Notes: generated from the sequence alone by a model not told the origin. Positions 1 through 9,135 are shown, counted from the stretch's first letter. The stretch is DNA of 64,000 nt from Dyella acidisoli (GCF_030160295.1 NZ_BSOB01000061.1:124664-188663); one strand, 5' to 3'. Numbers and translations: made by a program.

Positions 1-635
1 CTGCTACTAGCGAAGCGGGCGCCGCAGCGATTGGTGAGCGTCTTGCGCCGCACGGTGGCCAAGGGCGCGTGCTCAACGTCACCGATGCAGCATCGGTGGA
101 TGCGCTGATCGATGACATCACCAAGCAGCGCGGCGCAGTGTCGATCCTGGTCAATAACGCCGGCATCACGCGCGATCAGTTGCTGATGCGCATGCGCGAC
201 GAAGACTGGCAGGCCATCCTCGACACCAACCTCACTTCGGTTTATCGCCTGTCCAAAGCAGTGATGCGCGGCATGATGAAGGCCCGCAAGGGCCGCATTA
301 TTTCGATTGCGTCGGTGATCGGCCTTACCGGCAATCCGGGCCAGTCCAATTACGCAGCGGCGAAGGCCGGCATCATCGCTTTCTCCAAATCGCTCGCGCG
401 CGAGATCGGTTCGCGCAGCATCACCGTCAACGTGGTGGCGCCGGGCTTCATCGATACCGATATGACCCGTGGCTTGCCGGAAGAATCCAAGCAAGCGCTG
501 CTGGGCCAGATCGCTCTGGGCCGATTCGGCGAAGCCAGCGACATTGCCAAGGCGGTGGGCTTCCTGGCGTCGCCCGCAGCCGCCTATATCACCGGCGAGA
601 CGCTGCACGTAAACGGCGGCATGTACATGCCTTGA
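1..635 (+). CDS. fabG: 3-oxoacyl-ACP reductase FabG (5' end outside window)
   Basis: NADPH-dependent reduction of 3-oxoacyl-ACP in the fatty-acid elongation cycle, cytoplasmic. The reading frame is open from base 3, so the start codon and the glycine-rich nucleotide-binding loop lie upstream of the window. The visible part has the short-chain dehydrogenase motifs NNAG, the catalytic serine in IASVIG, and the YAAAK tyrosine-lysine pair, and ends in the usual NGGMYMP-type C terminus. acpP and fabF follow on the same strand, the standard fab cluster order, which supports FabG over another short-chain dehydrogenase. Confidence 0.95.
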   Translation, partial: ATSEAGAAAIGERLAPHGGQGRVLNVTDAASVDALIDDITKQRGAVSILVNNAGITRDQLLMRMRDEDWQAILDTNLTSVYRLSKAVMRGMMKARKGRIISIASVIGLTGNPGQSNYAAAKAGIIAFSKSLAREIGSRSITVNVVAPGFIDTDMTRGLPEESKQALLGQIALGRFGEASDIAKAVGFLASPAAAYITGETLHVNGGMYMP

Positions 636-832
636 GCGGGGCTCATACCTCGTCCAGGCTTGAAAAGGACGCAGTCAGCACAAGCTCCAGTCGGGCGACT
701 GCTTGTCCTGTTTGAAATCCGTTAGCGCCACGGGAACCTGCTGCAACCCGAAAGTCGTCATGGAGCCCGTTTTGGGCGACAATCGACGCCTTCGTGCCAA
801 GCGCAACCGTGGCCGACGTTCCTGGCATATAA

Positions 833-862
833 TTGGCGGCTTCGCGGCTTAGCCACTACAAT
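833..862 (+). promoter_or_regulatory. Putative sigma70 promoter of acpP
   Basis: TTGGCG (833-838) and TACAAT (857-862) are separated by 18 bp, about 65 bp upstream of the acpP start. A second TATAAT lies at 828-833 without a good -35 partner. The fabG-acpP gap is 292 bases and holds no convincing gene, so a separate promoter for the very highly expressed acpP is expected. Assigned by eye only. Confidence 0.4.
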
Positions 863-927
863 GCCGCAGACTTTGCCGGTCCAAAGGCCGGCAGACAGAC
901 CATTTCCCCTTGGGAGGCAAAGGCAAC

Positions 928-1167
928 ATGAGCACCATCGAAGAACGCGTAAAGAAAATCGTCGTCGAGCAGCTTGGCGTGAAAGAAGATGAGGTCAACC
1001 CGAACTCTTCGTTCGTAGACGATCTGGGCGCGGATTCGCTGGACACGGTCGAGCTGGTGATGGCGCTCGAAGAGGAATTCGAAACCGAGATTCCCGACGA
1101 AGAAGCCGAGAAGATCACGACCGTGCAGCAGGCCGTCGATTACATCAAGGCCCACACCAAGGAGTGA
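928..1167 (+). CDS. acpP: Acyl carrier protein
   Basis: 79-residue carrier of growing acyl chains for fatty acid, lipid A and lipoate synthesis. The DSL motif places the phosphopantetheine-bearing serine at Ser37 (Met counted as 1), within [18 protein letters not shown], which is almost identical to other gammaproteobacterial ACPs. The protein is strongly acidic, as the family is. The ATG at 928 follows a strong Shine-Dalgarno (GGGAGG at 912-917). It sits between fabG and fabF. Confidence 0.98.
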   Translation: MSTIEERVKKIVVEQLGVKEDEVNPNSSFVDDLGADSLDTVELVMALEEEFETEIPDEEAEKITTVQQAVDYIKAHTKE

Positions 1168-1364
1168 TCCGCGTGGCGGGGCGAAGCACACGCGTCCCAT
1201 GCCTCCACGTAGTGATATCGGAAGCTGCGCCACCTGGGCGCAGTTTTCGTTTCTGCAATTTGCAACGTCCGATCCCGTATGGTGTGCAGGTCGGCGCGCA
1301 TCGCGATACGTGGAAAGTGATGCTTGAGAGCTGACCTTTCCCGAACCAGCTAGGAATTCGATCC

Positions 1365-2603
1365 ATGAGCAAACGACGTGTGGTAGTGACCGGCATGGGC
1401 ATCATTTCGCCGGTCGGCAACGACATCGCCACCGCCTGGAACAACATCCTCAAGGGCGTCAGCGGCATCGGCCAGGTCACGCACTTCGACGCCACGACGT
1501 ATGCCACGCGCATCGCCGGTCAGGTGCGCGACTTCGATCCGGCGCAATGGATCGCGCCGAAAGAGATCAAGAAGATGGACCCGTTCATCCACTACGGCAT
1601 CGCTGCTGGCACACAGGCCTTGCGCGATTCCGGGCTGGAAGTGACGGAAGCAAACGCACCGCGCATCGGCGTAGCCGTAGCAGCGGGCATTGGTGGTCTG
1701 AACACCATCGAAGACACCTCGATCGAGCTGCATGAGAAGGGGCCGCGCCGCGTGTCGCCGTTCTTCGTGCCTAGTTCGATCATCAACATGGTGTCGGGTC
1801 ACCTGTCGATCATGTACGGCCTGAAGGGCCCGAACATCGCCTGCGTGACTGCGTGCACCACGGGTACGCACAACATCGGCCTGGCCGCGCGCATGATCCA
1901 GTACGGCGATGCGGACGTGATGATCGCCGGCGGCGCCGAGTTCGCCACCACGGGTACAGCCATGGCTGGCTTCTGCTCGGCCAAGGCCATGTCCACGCGC
2001 AACGACGACCCGACCAAGGCGAGCCGTCCGTGGGACAAGGATCGTGACGGTTTCGTACTGTCCGACGGCGCTGGCGTGCTGGTGTTGGAGGAATACGAAC
2101 ACGCCAAGGCGCGCGGCGCGAAGATCTATGCCGAGCTGGTTGGCTTCGGCATGAGCGGCGATGCGTATCACATCACCGCACCCAGTGAGGGTGGTGAGGG
2201 TGCAGCGCGTTGCATGGATGCCACGCTGCGTGACGGCCAGATCAATCCCACTGATGTGCAGTACATCAATGCGCACGGCACCTCCACGCCGCTTGGCGAC
2301 CTGGGCGAAGTGCTGGCAGCCAAGAAGGTATTTGGCGATCACGCCTACAAGCTTGCGATGAGTTCGACCAAGTCCACGACGGGCCATCTGCTTGGTGCCG
2401 CCGGTGGTGTGGAAGCGATCTTCACCATTCTCGCTATGCGCGATCAGGTATTGCCGCCCACCATCAACCTGGACGAGCCCGGCGAAGGCTGCGATCTGGA
2501 TTTCGTGCCGCACACCGCGCGCGAGGCGAAGATCGATGTTGCGATTTCTAACTCGTTTGGTTTTGGCGGTACGAACGGTACGTTGGCATTCCGGCGTATC
2601 TGA
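1365..2603 (+). CDS. fabF: 3-oxoacyl-ACP synthase II
   Basis: Condensing enzyme that elongates acyl-ACP with malonyl-ACP (KAS II). At 412 residues it has the normal family length. The catalytic triad is visible: Cys164 in [10 protein letters not shown], His304 in [11 protein letters not shown] and His341 in [12 protein letters not shown], followed by the C-terminal [12 protein letters not shown] loop. It lies about 200 bases after acpP. A GTCATTCC-type palindromic repeat follows the stop codon. Confidence 0.97.
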   Translation: MSKRRVVVTGMGIISPVGNDIATAWNNILKGVSGIGQVTHFDATTYATRIAGQVRDFDPAQWIAPKEIKKMDPFIHYGIAAGTQALRDSGLEVTEANAPRIGVAVAAGIGGLNTIEDTSIELHEKGPRRVSPFFVPSSIINMVSGHLSIMYGLKGPNIACVTACTTGTHNIGLAARMIQYGDADVMIAGGAEFATTGTAMAGFCSAKAMSTRNDDPTKASRPWDKDRDGFVLSDGAGVLVLEEYEHAKARGAKIYAELVGFGMSGDAYHITAPSEGGEGAARCMDATLRDGQINPTDVQYINAHGTSTPLGDLGEVLAAKKVFGDHAYKLAMSSTKSTTGHLLGAAGGVEAIFTILAMRDQVLPPTINLDEPGEGCDLDFVPHTAREAKIDVAISNSFGFGGTNGTLAFRRI

Positions 2604-2640
2604 GCAGGGTAGCTCCCTTCCTGGGAGCTGCACTTCTCCT

Positions 2641-2674
2641 CGCCGTCATTCCTGCTTTCGCGGGAATGACGGCG
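2641..2674. repeat. REP-like palindrome, GTCATTCC family, copy 1
   Basis: Inverted repeat with 12-bp perfect arms (CGCCGTCATTCC / GGAATGACGGCG) and a TTTC tip, between fabF and pabB. The same GTCATTCC...GGAATGAC core recurs at 33242 and 39589, and in decayed form at 61009, always between genes. It has no T-run, so it is better called a dispersed repeat than an intrinsic terminator, although it may stabilise the fabF mRNA 3' end. Confidence 0.8.
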
Positions 2675-2714
2675 AGGAAACATCATCGATTCGCGGATAC
2701 TGAGACCCGTTGCA

Positions 2715-4064
2715 GTGAACTGCGTGATTCGCACGTTTCCCGGCCGACGCGACCTCCTCGCGCCGGCCGCTGCATTTCCGGAGCGCTACCCCGCTTTGCT
2801 GGAAAGCGTGACACGCGGCAGTGCGCATGCGCGCTACGACATCCTGTTCGCCTTCCCGCAATCTACGCTGACGCTCACATCCGACGGCAAGGTGCATGAA
2901 CCCGACGGGCGCGTGCATGCCGGTCTTTTCCTCGATGCACTCGACACGGCCTGGCGCGCGGAACGTTTACCGCAAGCCACCGATGATGGTCTGCCGTTTC
3001 ACGGCGGCTGGGTGATGCTGCTTGCGTATGAACTCGCTGCTGAAATTGAGCCCAGGCTGCAGTTGCACCGTTCGGAAACGTTGCCAATAGCATTGGCAGT
3101 GCGCTGTCCGGCGGCAATCATCATCGATCATCTGCGCGAGCGCACCATTCTGGTCGCGGAAGCCGATCAAGCTGCCTTGCTCGATGCGATGGAAACCGAT
3201 CTTGCTGCCACACCGATCATCGGCGAGCTCGCCGCTCCGGCGGCGATCGAAGAAGATGCGCCCTCGCAATTCCTGGATGGTGTCGCGCGCATCCACGAGC
3301 ATCTGCACGCTGGCGATATATTCCAGGTCAATCTTTCACGCGCATGGCGCGCTCGCTTCGAACGAGCGCCTTCAGCAGGCAGCCTCTATGCCGCCTTGCG
3401 TCGCGCCAACCCCGCACCCTTCGCCGGGCTGCTGCAGCAGAAGGAGTGGGCGGTGGTCAGTTCATCGCCAGAGCGCCTGGTCGAAGTACGCAGAGGCATG
3501 GCGCAAACGCGCCCCATCGCTGGCACGCGACCGCGGGTAGAAGGCGACGACGATCTGGCGCGCATTCGCGAACTCACCGCGCATCCCAAGGAGCGCGCCG
3601 AGCACGTGATGCTGATCGACCTGGAGCGCAACGATCTCGGTCGCGTGTGCAAGCCCGGCACAGTGGAAGTCAACGAGCTGATGGTGGTGGAAAGCTACGC
3701 GCACGTGCATCACATCGTGTCGAATGTGCGTGGACGTTTGCGCGAAGGCGTCACGCCTGGGCAGGTGATCGCGGCCACGTTTCCTGGCGGCACCATCACC
3801 GGCTGTCCCAAGGTGCGTTGCATGGAAATCATCGCCGCGCTGGAAGACGCGCCACGTGGCGCCTACACCGGTGCGTTGGGCTATCTCGATCGCAACGGCG
3901 ATCTGGATCTGAATATCCTTATTCGCACGCTCACCTTGCATGGAAATGAAGTGAGCATGCGCGCAGGTGCTGGCATCGTCGCCGATTCCGATGCGGCAAA
4001 GGAACTGGACGAAACCCGTGCCAAGGCACGTGGCATGTTGCGTGCGCTCGGAGTGGCCGGCTGA
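2715..4064 (+). CDS. pabB: Aminodeoxychorismate synthase component I
   Basis: Chorismate-utilising enzyme; with a glutaminase partner it makes 4-amino-4-deoxychorismate for folate synthesis. 449 residues, with a divergent N-terminal part and a C-terminal chorismate-binding domain from about residue 185. Motifs: SSSPERL (about 249-255), HPKERAEHVMLIDLERNDLGR and GTITGCPKVRCMEI. The loop reads PIAGT (residues 267-271), with Ala where E. coli PabB has its active-site Lys (PIKGT) and where TrpE has Ala. Adjacency and a 1-bp overlap with pabC argue for PabB, but a TrpE-like activity cannot be excluded from sequence. GTG start at 2715. Confidence 0.85.
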   Translation: MNCVIRTFPGRRDLLAPAAAFPERYPALLESVTRGSAHARYDILFAFPQSTLTLTSDGKVHEPDGRVHAGLFLDALDTAWRAERLPQATDDGLPFHGGWVMLLAYELAAEIEPRLQLHRSETLPIALAVRCPAAIIIDHLRERTILVAEADQAALLDAMETDLAATPIIGELAAPAAIEEDAPSQFLDGVARIHEHLHAGDIFQVNLSRAWRARFERAPSAGSLYAALRRANPAPFAGLLQQKEWAVVSSSPERLVEVRRGMAQTRPIAGTRPRVEGDDDLARIRELTAHPKERAEHVMLIDLERNDLGRVCKPGTVEVNELMVVESYAHVHHIVSNVRGRLREGVTPGQVIAATFPGGTITGCPKVRCMEIIAALEDAPRGAYTGALGYLDRNGDLDLNILIRTLTLHGNEVSMRAGAGIVADSDAAKELDETRAKARGMLRALGVAG

Positions 4065-4879
4065 TGATGCTGGTCAACGGCCAGCCAAGCGATAGCGTAT
4101 CTGCGCTCGATCGCGGGCTGAGCTACGGCGATGGTTTGTTCGAAACGATTCGCTTCGAAAACAGCAAGGCGCCGTTGTGGGGCCGGCATATGCAGCGTCT
4201 GGCACTCGGTTGCGAGCGTTTGCGCATACCGATGCCGGATGGGGAGCTGCTTCGGCAGGAGGCGCAACAGGTCAGCGCCGGGCTGCGGGAGTTCGTCCTG
4301 CGCATTACGTTGACGCGAGGCTTGGGCGAGCGCGGCTATGCACCACCGGCCGTCGCTGCGCCGACGCGTATCGTCGCGGCATTTACGATGCCTACGATAT
4401 CCAATGCTCTCTACATCCACGGCATTCGCCTGCATCGCTGCAAAACGATGTTGGCCGATCAGCCGCTACTGGCCGGCATCAAGCATCTCAATCGCCTGGA
4501 GCAGGTGCTGGCACGTGCCGAATGGAATGATCCCGCGATCGGCGAGGGTCTGGTCTGCGACTATCGCGGCAACGTCGTCTCAGCGACCGCCGCCAATCTG
4601 TTCGCCGTTGTCGACGGCAAAGTGGTCACGCCGGCGGTGAATCGTTGCGGCGTGGCCGGTGTGGCCCGCGGCGCCATGCTCGATGCGTTACCGGATTGCC
4701 AGGTACGGGATCTCCCGCTGGATGAGGCCCTGAGTGCATCGGAACTCTTCCTCAGTTCCAGCGTTCGCGGCATCCTGCCAGTTCAGGCCGTGGGCGATAC
4801 CGTGTACGCTCCCGGTCCGGTCGTTCGCGCCATGCAGCAGCATTGGTGCGTGCTAGGTTTCCCGACGGAGCAGGCATGA
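4064..4879 (+). CDS. pabC: Aminodeoxychorismate lyase
   Basis: PLP-dependent fold-type IV lyase that converts aminodeoxychorismate to 4-aminobenzoate and pyruvate. 271 residues. The PLP-binding lysine is Lys140 in LLAGIKHLNRLEQVLAR; the N-terminal DRGLSYGDGLFETIR motif is typical of PabC and related branched-chain aminotransferase-fold enzymes. The start overlaps the pabB stop by one base and the end overlaps mltG by ATGA, indicating translational coupling in a pabB-pabC-mltG-tmk-holB run. Confidence 0.94.
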   Translation: MMLVNGQPSDSVSALDRGLSYGDGLFETIRFENSKAPLWGRHMQRLALGCERLRIPMPDGELLRQEAQQVSAGLREFVLRITLTRGLGERGYAPPAVAAPTRIVAAFTMPTISNALYIHGIRLHRCKTMLADQPLLAGIKHLNRLEQVLARAEWNDPAIGEGLVCDYRGNVVSATAANLFAVVDGKVVTPAVNRCGVAGVARGAMLDALPDCQVRDLPLDEALSASELFLSSSVRGILPVQAVGDTVYAPGPVVRAMQQHWCVLGFPTEQA

Positions 4880-5916
4880 TTCGAGGCGTTACACAAACGG
4901 GGCGTGTGCGGTGGCGTCTGCTGCTGTTGATCCTGGTGCTGGCATTCATTGCCGCAGCCGGATGGTTCTGGCGCGACTTCACCCGCTTTGCCGTCACGCC
5001 GCTGCGCATCAGCGCCACGGGTGAGAGCGTCGATATCGAACGTGGCACCAGCTTCAAGGACATCGTGCATCAATTGCGCGGGCAGGGGCTGACCACGTCT
5101 GCCCCGTTTTATTGGCGACTGTTGGCCGAACGGATGCACGTTGCGGGGCGTCTGCATGCGGGCGAATACGCCCTCACGCCTGGCATCACGCCGGAGCAAC
5201 TGCTTACGCAGATGGCACAAGGCAAGGTGATGCACCGCGACGTCACCATCGTCGACGGCTGGACGTTCCGCGATGTGCTGCAGGCGCTGGCCAAGGCCGA
5301 CAAGCTGAAACACGAAACCACCGGTCTCGATGACGCCGCCATCATGCAGAAGATCGGTGCGCCGGGCGAGAAACCCGAAGGGCGCTTTTTGCCGGAAACT
5401 TACGCCTATGTAAAGGGCGATAGCGATCTGGATGTATTGCGCCGCGCGCACGACGCTATGGATAAAACGCTGGCGGCACTGTGGGCGCAGCGCGATCCGA
5501 AGCTGCCACTGAACTCGCCATACGATGTGCTGATTCTTGCTTCGATTGTCGAGAAGGAAACCGGTCGTGCCGACGAACGTCCACGCATTGCTGGTGTTTT
5601 CATCCGCCGCCTGCAGATGAATATGTTGCTGCAGACCGATCCCACTGTGATTTACGGCATGGGCTCCAGCTACACCGGCAACATCCATAAAAGCGATCTG
5701 ACCACCGATACGCCTTACAACACCTATACGCGGCCCGGTTTGCCACCGACGCCGATTGCCATGCCCGGCAAGCCGGCGATCGAGGCAGCATTGCATCCGG
5801 CGTCAGGTGACGCGCTGTACTTCGTGGCGCGCGGCGACGGCACGCACGCGTTTGCCAGCACGCTGGACGAACAGAATCGCAACGTGGCCTGCTATCAATT
5901 GAAGCGCTGCCGATGA
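4876..5916 (+). CDS. mltG: Endolytic murein transglycosylase MltG (YceG)
   Basis: Inner-membrane enzyme that cleaves nascent glycan strands and so sets peptidoglycan chain length. 346 residues from the ATG at 4876, which overlaps the pabC stop as ATGA; a GTG at 4843 is in frame but would overlap pabC further. One N-terminal membrane segment (about residues 14-31), a LysM-like region, then the YceG domain with the catalytic glutamate in LASIVEKETG (Glu226 by this start) and the LQTDPTVIYG motif. Gene order mltG-tmk-holB matches other gammaproteobacteria. Confidence 0.95.
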   Translation: MIRGVTQTGRVRWRLLLLILVLAFIAAAGWFWRDFTRFAVTPLRISATGESVDIERGTSFKDIVHQLRGQGLTTSAPFYWRLLAERMHVAGRLHAGEYALTPGITPEQLLTQMAQGKVMHRDVTIVDGWTFRDVLQALAKADKLKHETTGLDDAAIMQKIGAPGEKPEGRFLPETYAYVKGDSDLDVLRRAHDAMDKTLAALWAQRDPKLPLNSPYDVLILASIVEKETGRADERPRIAGVFIRRLQMNMLLQTDPTVIYGMGSSYTGNIHKSDLTTDTPYNTYTRPGLPPTPIAMPGKPAIEAALHPASGDALYFVARGDGTHAFASTLDEQNRNVACYQLKRCR

Positions 5917-6545
5917 GCGAACGCGGACGTTTTATCTCACTCGAAGGCGGCGAAGGTGCGGGCAAGAGCACCCTGCTTGCAGGTCTGCATGCGCATCTAT
6001 TGCAACGAGGTGTGCGCTTGTTGCAAGTGCGTGAACCTGGTGGCACATCGCTGGGCGAGGCGATCCGTTCGATTGTGCTCGATCCTGCGCATCCGGCGAT
6101 TAGTGCTGAAAGCGAGTTGCTGCTGATGTTCGCCTCGCGCGCGCAATTGGTGCGCGAACGCATTCAGCCTGCACTGGAAGAAGGGCAGTGGGTGCTGTGC
6201 GATCGCTATGTGGATGCAAGCTATGCGTATCAAGGTGGCGGGCGCGGCCAGCCAGTAGAGCGTATCGCCGAGTTGGAGCGTTGGGCATGCGCGGGCGTGA
6301 AGCCGGATCTCACGCTGCTGCTGGATTTGCCCGTGTCGACGGGCCGCGCCCGTGCTGCAGGTCGAGGCGCCGCCGACCGCATCGAGATCGAAGCCGATGC
6401 GTTCTTCGAGCGGGTGCGCCATGCGTATCGCGAGCGTGCGCAGGCTGAACCAGAACGTTTTCGAGTGATCGATGCCAGCCTTTCGCCGGGGCAGGTGCTG
6501 CAGGCGGCGATCGCGGCCACGGACCCTTTGTTCGAGGCGAGCTGA
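5913..6545 (+). CDS. tmk: Thymidylate kinase
   Basis: Phosphorylates dTMP to dTDP. 210 residues. P-loop GEGAGKST (residues 13-20), the DRY-containing CDRYVDASYAYQGGGR substrate loop, and a C-terminal lid. It overlaps mltG by ATGA and holB by one base, so it is co-translated with both. The order is conserved in Proteobacteria. Confidence 0.96.
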   Translation: MSERGRFISLEGGEGAGKSTLLAGLHAHLLQRGVRLLQVREPGGTSLGEAIRSIVLDPAHPAISAESELLLMFASRAQLVRERIQPALEEGQWVLCDRYVDASYAYQGGGRGQPVERIAELERWACAGVKPDLTLLLDLPVSTGRARAAGRGAADRIEIEADAFFERVRHAYRERAQAEPERFRVIDASLSPGQVLQAAIAATDPLFEAS

Positions 6546-7480
6546 TGAGCATTCCATCCTGGCACATCGAGCTTTGGTCACGTTTGCAGGCGCGCCGTCA
6601 GCGCGATGCCTTGCCGCATGCCTTATTGCTGTGTGGTCCACAGGGACTAGGTAAGCGCGATTTTCTCCGCCGCTTCGTGCGCGGATTGCTATGTCAGCGT
6701 CCCGACAACGGCGATGCATGTGGCACGTGCCGTAGCTGCCTGCTATTCGCTGCCGGCACACATCCGGATTACGTAGCGTTGAGCTACGGCTTGCGCAAGG
6801 ATGGCGTGCAGCGTTCGGAAATCGTGGTTGATCAGATTCGTGAGCTGTCTGCGCGGCTTGCTACAGCAAGCCAGTTTGGCGGTTGGCAGATCGCCAGCAT
6901 CGATCCCGCGGATGCGATGAACGTTGCGGCGGCAAATGCCTTGCTGAAAACACTGGAAGAACCCGCTTCGCAGACCATGTTGATTCTGGTGGCGGATGCG
7001 CCGTGGCGCATGCCTGCCACCATCCGCAGCCGCTGCCAGCGCATCGATTTCCAGTTGCCCCAACAGGACGAATCGCTGGCTTGGTTGCAGGAAGCCGGCG
7101 TGCGCGACCCGCAAGCGGCGTTGGCCGCAGCGGGCGGCAATCCAGGGCTTGCACGCATCTGGTCGGAAGAGGGCTCGCTTGCGCAGCGGCAGGAAGTGCG
7201 CAAGGACCTTGCCGCGTTGGCCTCCGGCCGTGGCGACGCGATGGCCATGGGCAAGCGCTGGCTTGAGGATGTGCCCGAGCAGCGCCTGTGGTTTGCCGCG
7301 CAGGCTGTCGCCGATGAAATGCGCGCGCGCGCTACTGCGCAATCGACGCCGCTCGCCAGCACGCTGGATGGCGAAGACCTGATGGCCTGGTACCACGCTG
7401 CCAATCGCACGCGCGAGGCGTTACGCGGTCCATTGCGCGGCGATCTATTGCTGCTGGAGTTGCTGGGGCGCTGGCGCTGA
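6545..7480 (+). CDS. holB: DNA polymerase III delta-prime subunit
   Basis: Clamp-loader subunit of the replicative polymerase. 311 residues. Degenerate P-loop GPQGLGKR (31-38) and a four-cysteine zinc module (Cys50, 59, 62, 65), followed by the SRC motif in TIRSRCQRIDF. The start overlaps the tmk stop by one base and the stop overlaps the next ATG by one base. Confidence 0.95.
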   Translation: MSIPSWHIELWSRLQARRQRDALPHALLLCGPQGLGKRDFLRRFVRGLLCQRPDNGDACGTCRSCLLFAAGTHPDYVALSYGLRKDGVQRSEIVVDQIRELSARLATASQFGGWQIASIDPADAMNVAAANALLKTLEEPASQTMLILVADAPWRMPATIRSRCQRIDFQLPQQDESLAWLQEAGVRDPQAALAAAGGNPGLARIWSEEGSLAQRQEVRKDLAALASGRGDAMAMGKRWLEDVPEQRLWFAAQAVADEMRARATAQSTPLASTLDGEDLMAWYHAANRTREALRGPLRGDLLLLELLGRWR

Positions 7481-8442
7481 TGCCGGGATGGCCCGTTTCA
7501 GCGCAGACACGTCTGTTGGTGATCGCACCGCATCCGGATGACGAAACGCTGGGCTGTGGGTTACTGCTGCAGCAAGTGCTAGCAGCCGGAGGCGACGTTC
7601 GCATCATCTTGATGACGGACGGAGACAACAATCCCTGGCCGCAGCGTCATCTGGAACGACGCTTGATCATCAATGATGTTGCGCGCCGCCGCTGGGGTGC
7701 CAAGCGGCGTGATGAAGTGATGCATGCGCTGAAGCAATTGGGTGTGCCGGCTTCAGCGTTGCATCCTCTCGGTTGGCACGATATGGAAGTGACCCGTCGC
7801 CTGAGCGACGATCTAACCGGTTCGATTGCCGCGATTCGCGCAGTGCTGGAGGCGTTCCAGCCCAACCTCGTTTGTGGACCGGCGCTGCGGGACAGTCATC
7901 CCGATCATGGTGCAGCGCATGTGCTGGTTAGACTTGCGCTTGCAGGCATGGATCAGGCTCCCGCATTGCTTGCCTATCTGGTGCACGGCGCGGGCGATGC
8001 GCCCGATTGTCCGCTGTTGATCGAAGCCGTGGCGGAGCAGCAGCCACGCAAGCTGCAAGCACTGGCTGAACATCGCACCCAGATGACCTTGAGCGGCAAG
8101 CGCATGCGTCGCTTGGCGCTTAGTCCCGAGCGCTATATGCAGGTCGATACCCAGGTGGGGGATGGGCGGCTGCCGTGGCGCCCACCCGCGGTTTTGCACC
8201 GTTGGTTGCGTTTGCTGGTGGCTACGCCTGCCGGTGTCAGGGACTGGCCGTGGTTGGAGGCTCCGCTGGTGCGCGATGCGGATGGCTCGTTTCGACTGGA
8301 AGGGGCGGCGTGCAGGCCCGTTTTCGTGAAGCTGCACCTGGATTGGCCGTCCCCCTGGATCTTCGATCACTGGGGGTGGCGGGAGATAACGACCACTCTC
8401 CCTCTTCACGGAGAGGAAGAGATTGGTCCAAAGCTGGGCTGA
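7480..8442 (+). CDS. PIG-L family zinc-dependent deacetylase
   Basis: LmbE/PIG-L type hydrolase; members deacetylate N-acetylglucosaminyl compounds and other sugars or small molecules. 320 residues. The zinc motif HPDDE is at 18-22 and the second ligand block DSHPDHG at 138-144. The substrate is unknown. It is inserted between holB and pilZ, which are neighbours in most related genomes, and overlaps holB by one base. The last 20 or so residues are encoded by a CTCTCC-type palindromic repeat, so the native C terminus may have been replaced by repeat-derived sequence. Confidence 0.85.
   Translation: MPGWPVSAQTRLLVIAPHPDDETLGCGLLLQQVLAAGGDVRIILMTDGDNNPWPQRHLERRLIINDVARRRWGAKRRDEVMHALKQLGVPASALHPLGWHDMEVTRRLSDDLTGSIAAIRAVLEAFQPNLVCGPALRDSHPDHGAAHVLVRLALAGMDQAPALLAYLVHGAGDAPDCPLLIEAVAEQQPRKLQALAEHRTQMTLSGKRMRRLALSPERYMQVDTQVGDGRLPWRPPAVLHRWLRLLVATPAGVRDWPWLEAPLVRDADGSFRLEGAACRPVFVKLHLDWPSPWIFDHWGWREITTTLPLHGEEEIGPKLG
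8397..8432. repeat. Degenerate CCCTCTCCC-family palindrome inside a gene end
   Basis: CTCTCC...GGAGAG arms with an 8-base loop, followed by a decayed tail resembling the TTGGGGTGAGGG tail of the copies at 33175 and 48766. It forms the last codons of the PIG-L gene. This is a weak family member compared with the intergenic copies. Confidence 0.4.
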
Positions 8443-8527
8443 CAGCGCTCACTTTGCCAACTGCACCTTTGCACACCGTGGATGGCGTGGTTAGGATGTA
8501 CCTCTGTCATTCGCTGATGCCGTCCAC

Positions 8528-8881
8528 ATGAACCCGGTCGCCGCCCGTCAGGGCATCATCTCGCTGAAATTCAAGGATACGGCTGCGCTGTACAACGCAT
8601 ACATGCCGTTCCTGAAGCATGGCGGCCTGTTTGCACCCACCGCGCAGCGCTATTCGCTGGGCGACGAAGTGGTTCTGCTGATCAGCCTGATCGACGAAAG
8701 CGAGCGCCTGTCCGTCGCCGGCAAGGTGGTGTGGATCACCCCTATCGGCGCACAGGGCAATCGCACGGCCGGCATCGGTGTGCAGTTCAATGATTCCTCC
8801 GACGGCGAGGCCGCACGCGGGCGCATCGAAGCATTGCTCGCCGGCGTGCTCAATTCCGAGCGCGCTACTCAAACGATGTAA
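8528..8881 (+). CDS. pilZ: Type IV pilus protein PilZ
   Basis: 117-residue PilZ-domain protein needed for type IV pilus assembly. The pattern YMPFLKHGGLFAPT ... YSLGDEV ... VAGKVVWITPIGAQGNR ... GIGVQF matches the PilZ of Pseudomonas and Xanthomonas. The c-di-GMP-binding RxxxR and D/NxSxxG signatures are absent, as in the founding PilZ proteins, so it probably acts by protein contact rather than by binding the nucleotide. It follows holB in related genomes; here a PIG-L gene intervenes. Confidence 0.93.
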   Translation: MNPVAARQGIISLKFKDTAALYNAYMPFLKHGGLFAPTAQRYSLGDEVVLLISLIDESERLSVAGKVVWITPIGAQGNRTAGIGVQFNDSSDGEAARGRIEALLAGVLNSERATQTM

Positions 8882-9034
8882 CAACCGTTTGGCGGAGTGG
8901 TTCCGCGATGCGCGGCAAGCTGATTGCGCGCAAAAGTAGTCGCGTGTCTTAGCAGAGTTATTGAACGATCCGGCCGCGACTTAGCATTTACTGCTCTTAT
9001 TGCAAGAAATATCCCATGGTGCGCCACACAAGGC

Positions 9035-9065
9035 TTGTCGGCCCACCCATGCCCACTGATACAAT
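9035..9065 (+). promoter_or_regulatory. Putative nuo operon promoter
   Basis: TTGTCG (9035-9040) and TACAAT (9060-9065), with 19 bp between them, slightly longer than ideal. Transcription would start near 9072, giving a leader of about 135 nt that begins with the hairpin at 9077-9135. Confidence 0.35.
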
Positions 9066-9076
9066 GTCGCGATTCC

Positions 9077-9135
9077 CGGGCCTGTCCCGAGGATTCGAGC
9101 TCCTGCATCTGCATCCTACAGAGCGGGACAGCCCG
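9077..9135 (+). promoter_or_regulatory. Long stem-loop in the nuo leader
   Basis: CTGTCCCG (9082-9089) pairs with CGGGACAG (9124-9131). The stem continues as CGGG/CCCG (9077-9080 with 9132-9135) past one bulged C, and an inner AGGAT/ATCCT stem (9090-9094 with 9113-9117) subdivides the loop. It lies just downstream of the predicted start site and lacks a T-run, so it looks like an mRNA 5' structure rather than a terminator. Confidence 0.45.

Noticed and set aside
8885-8960. tRNA-Leu-like stretch upstream of nuo
   Set aside because: GGCGGAGTGGTTCCG resembles a D-arm start, but no anticodon arm or T arm can be drawn.
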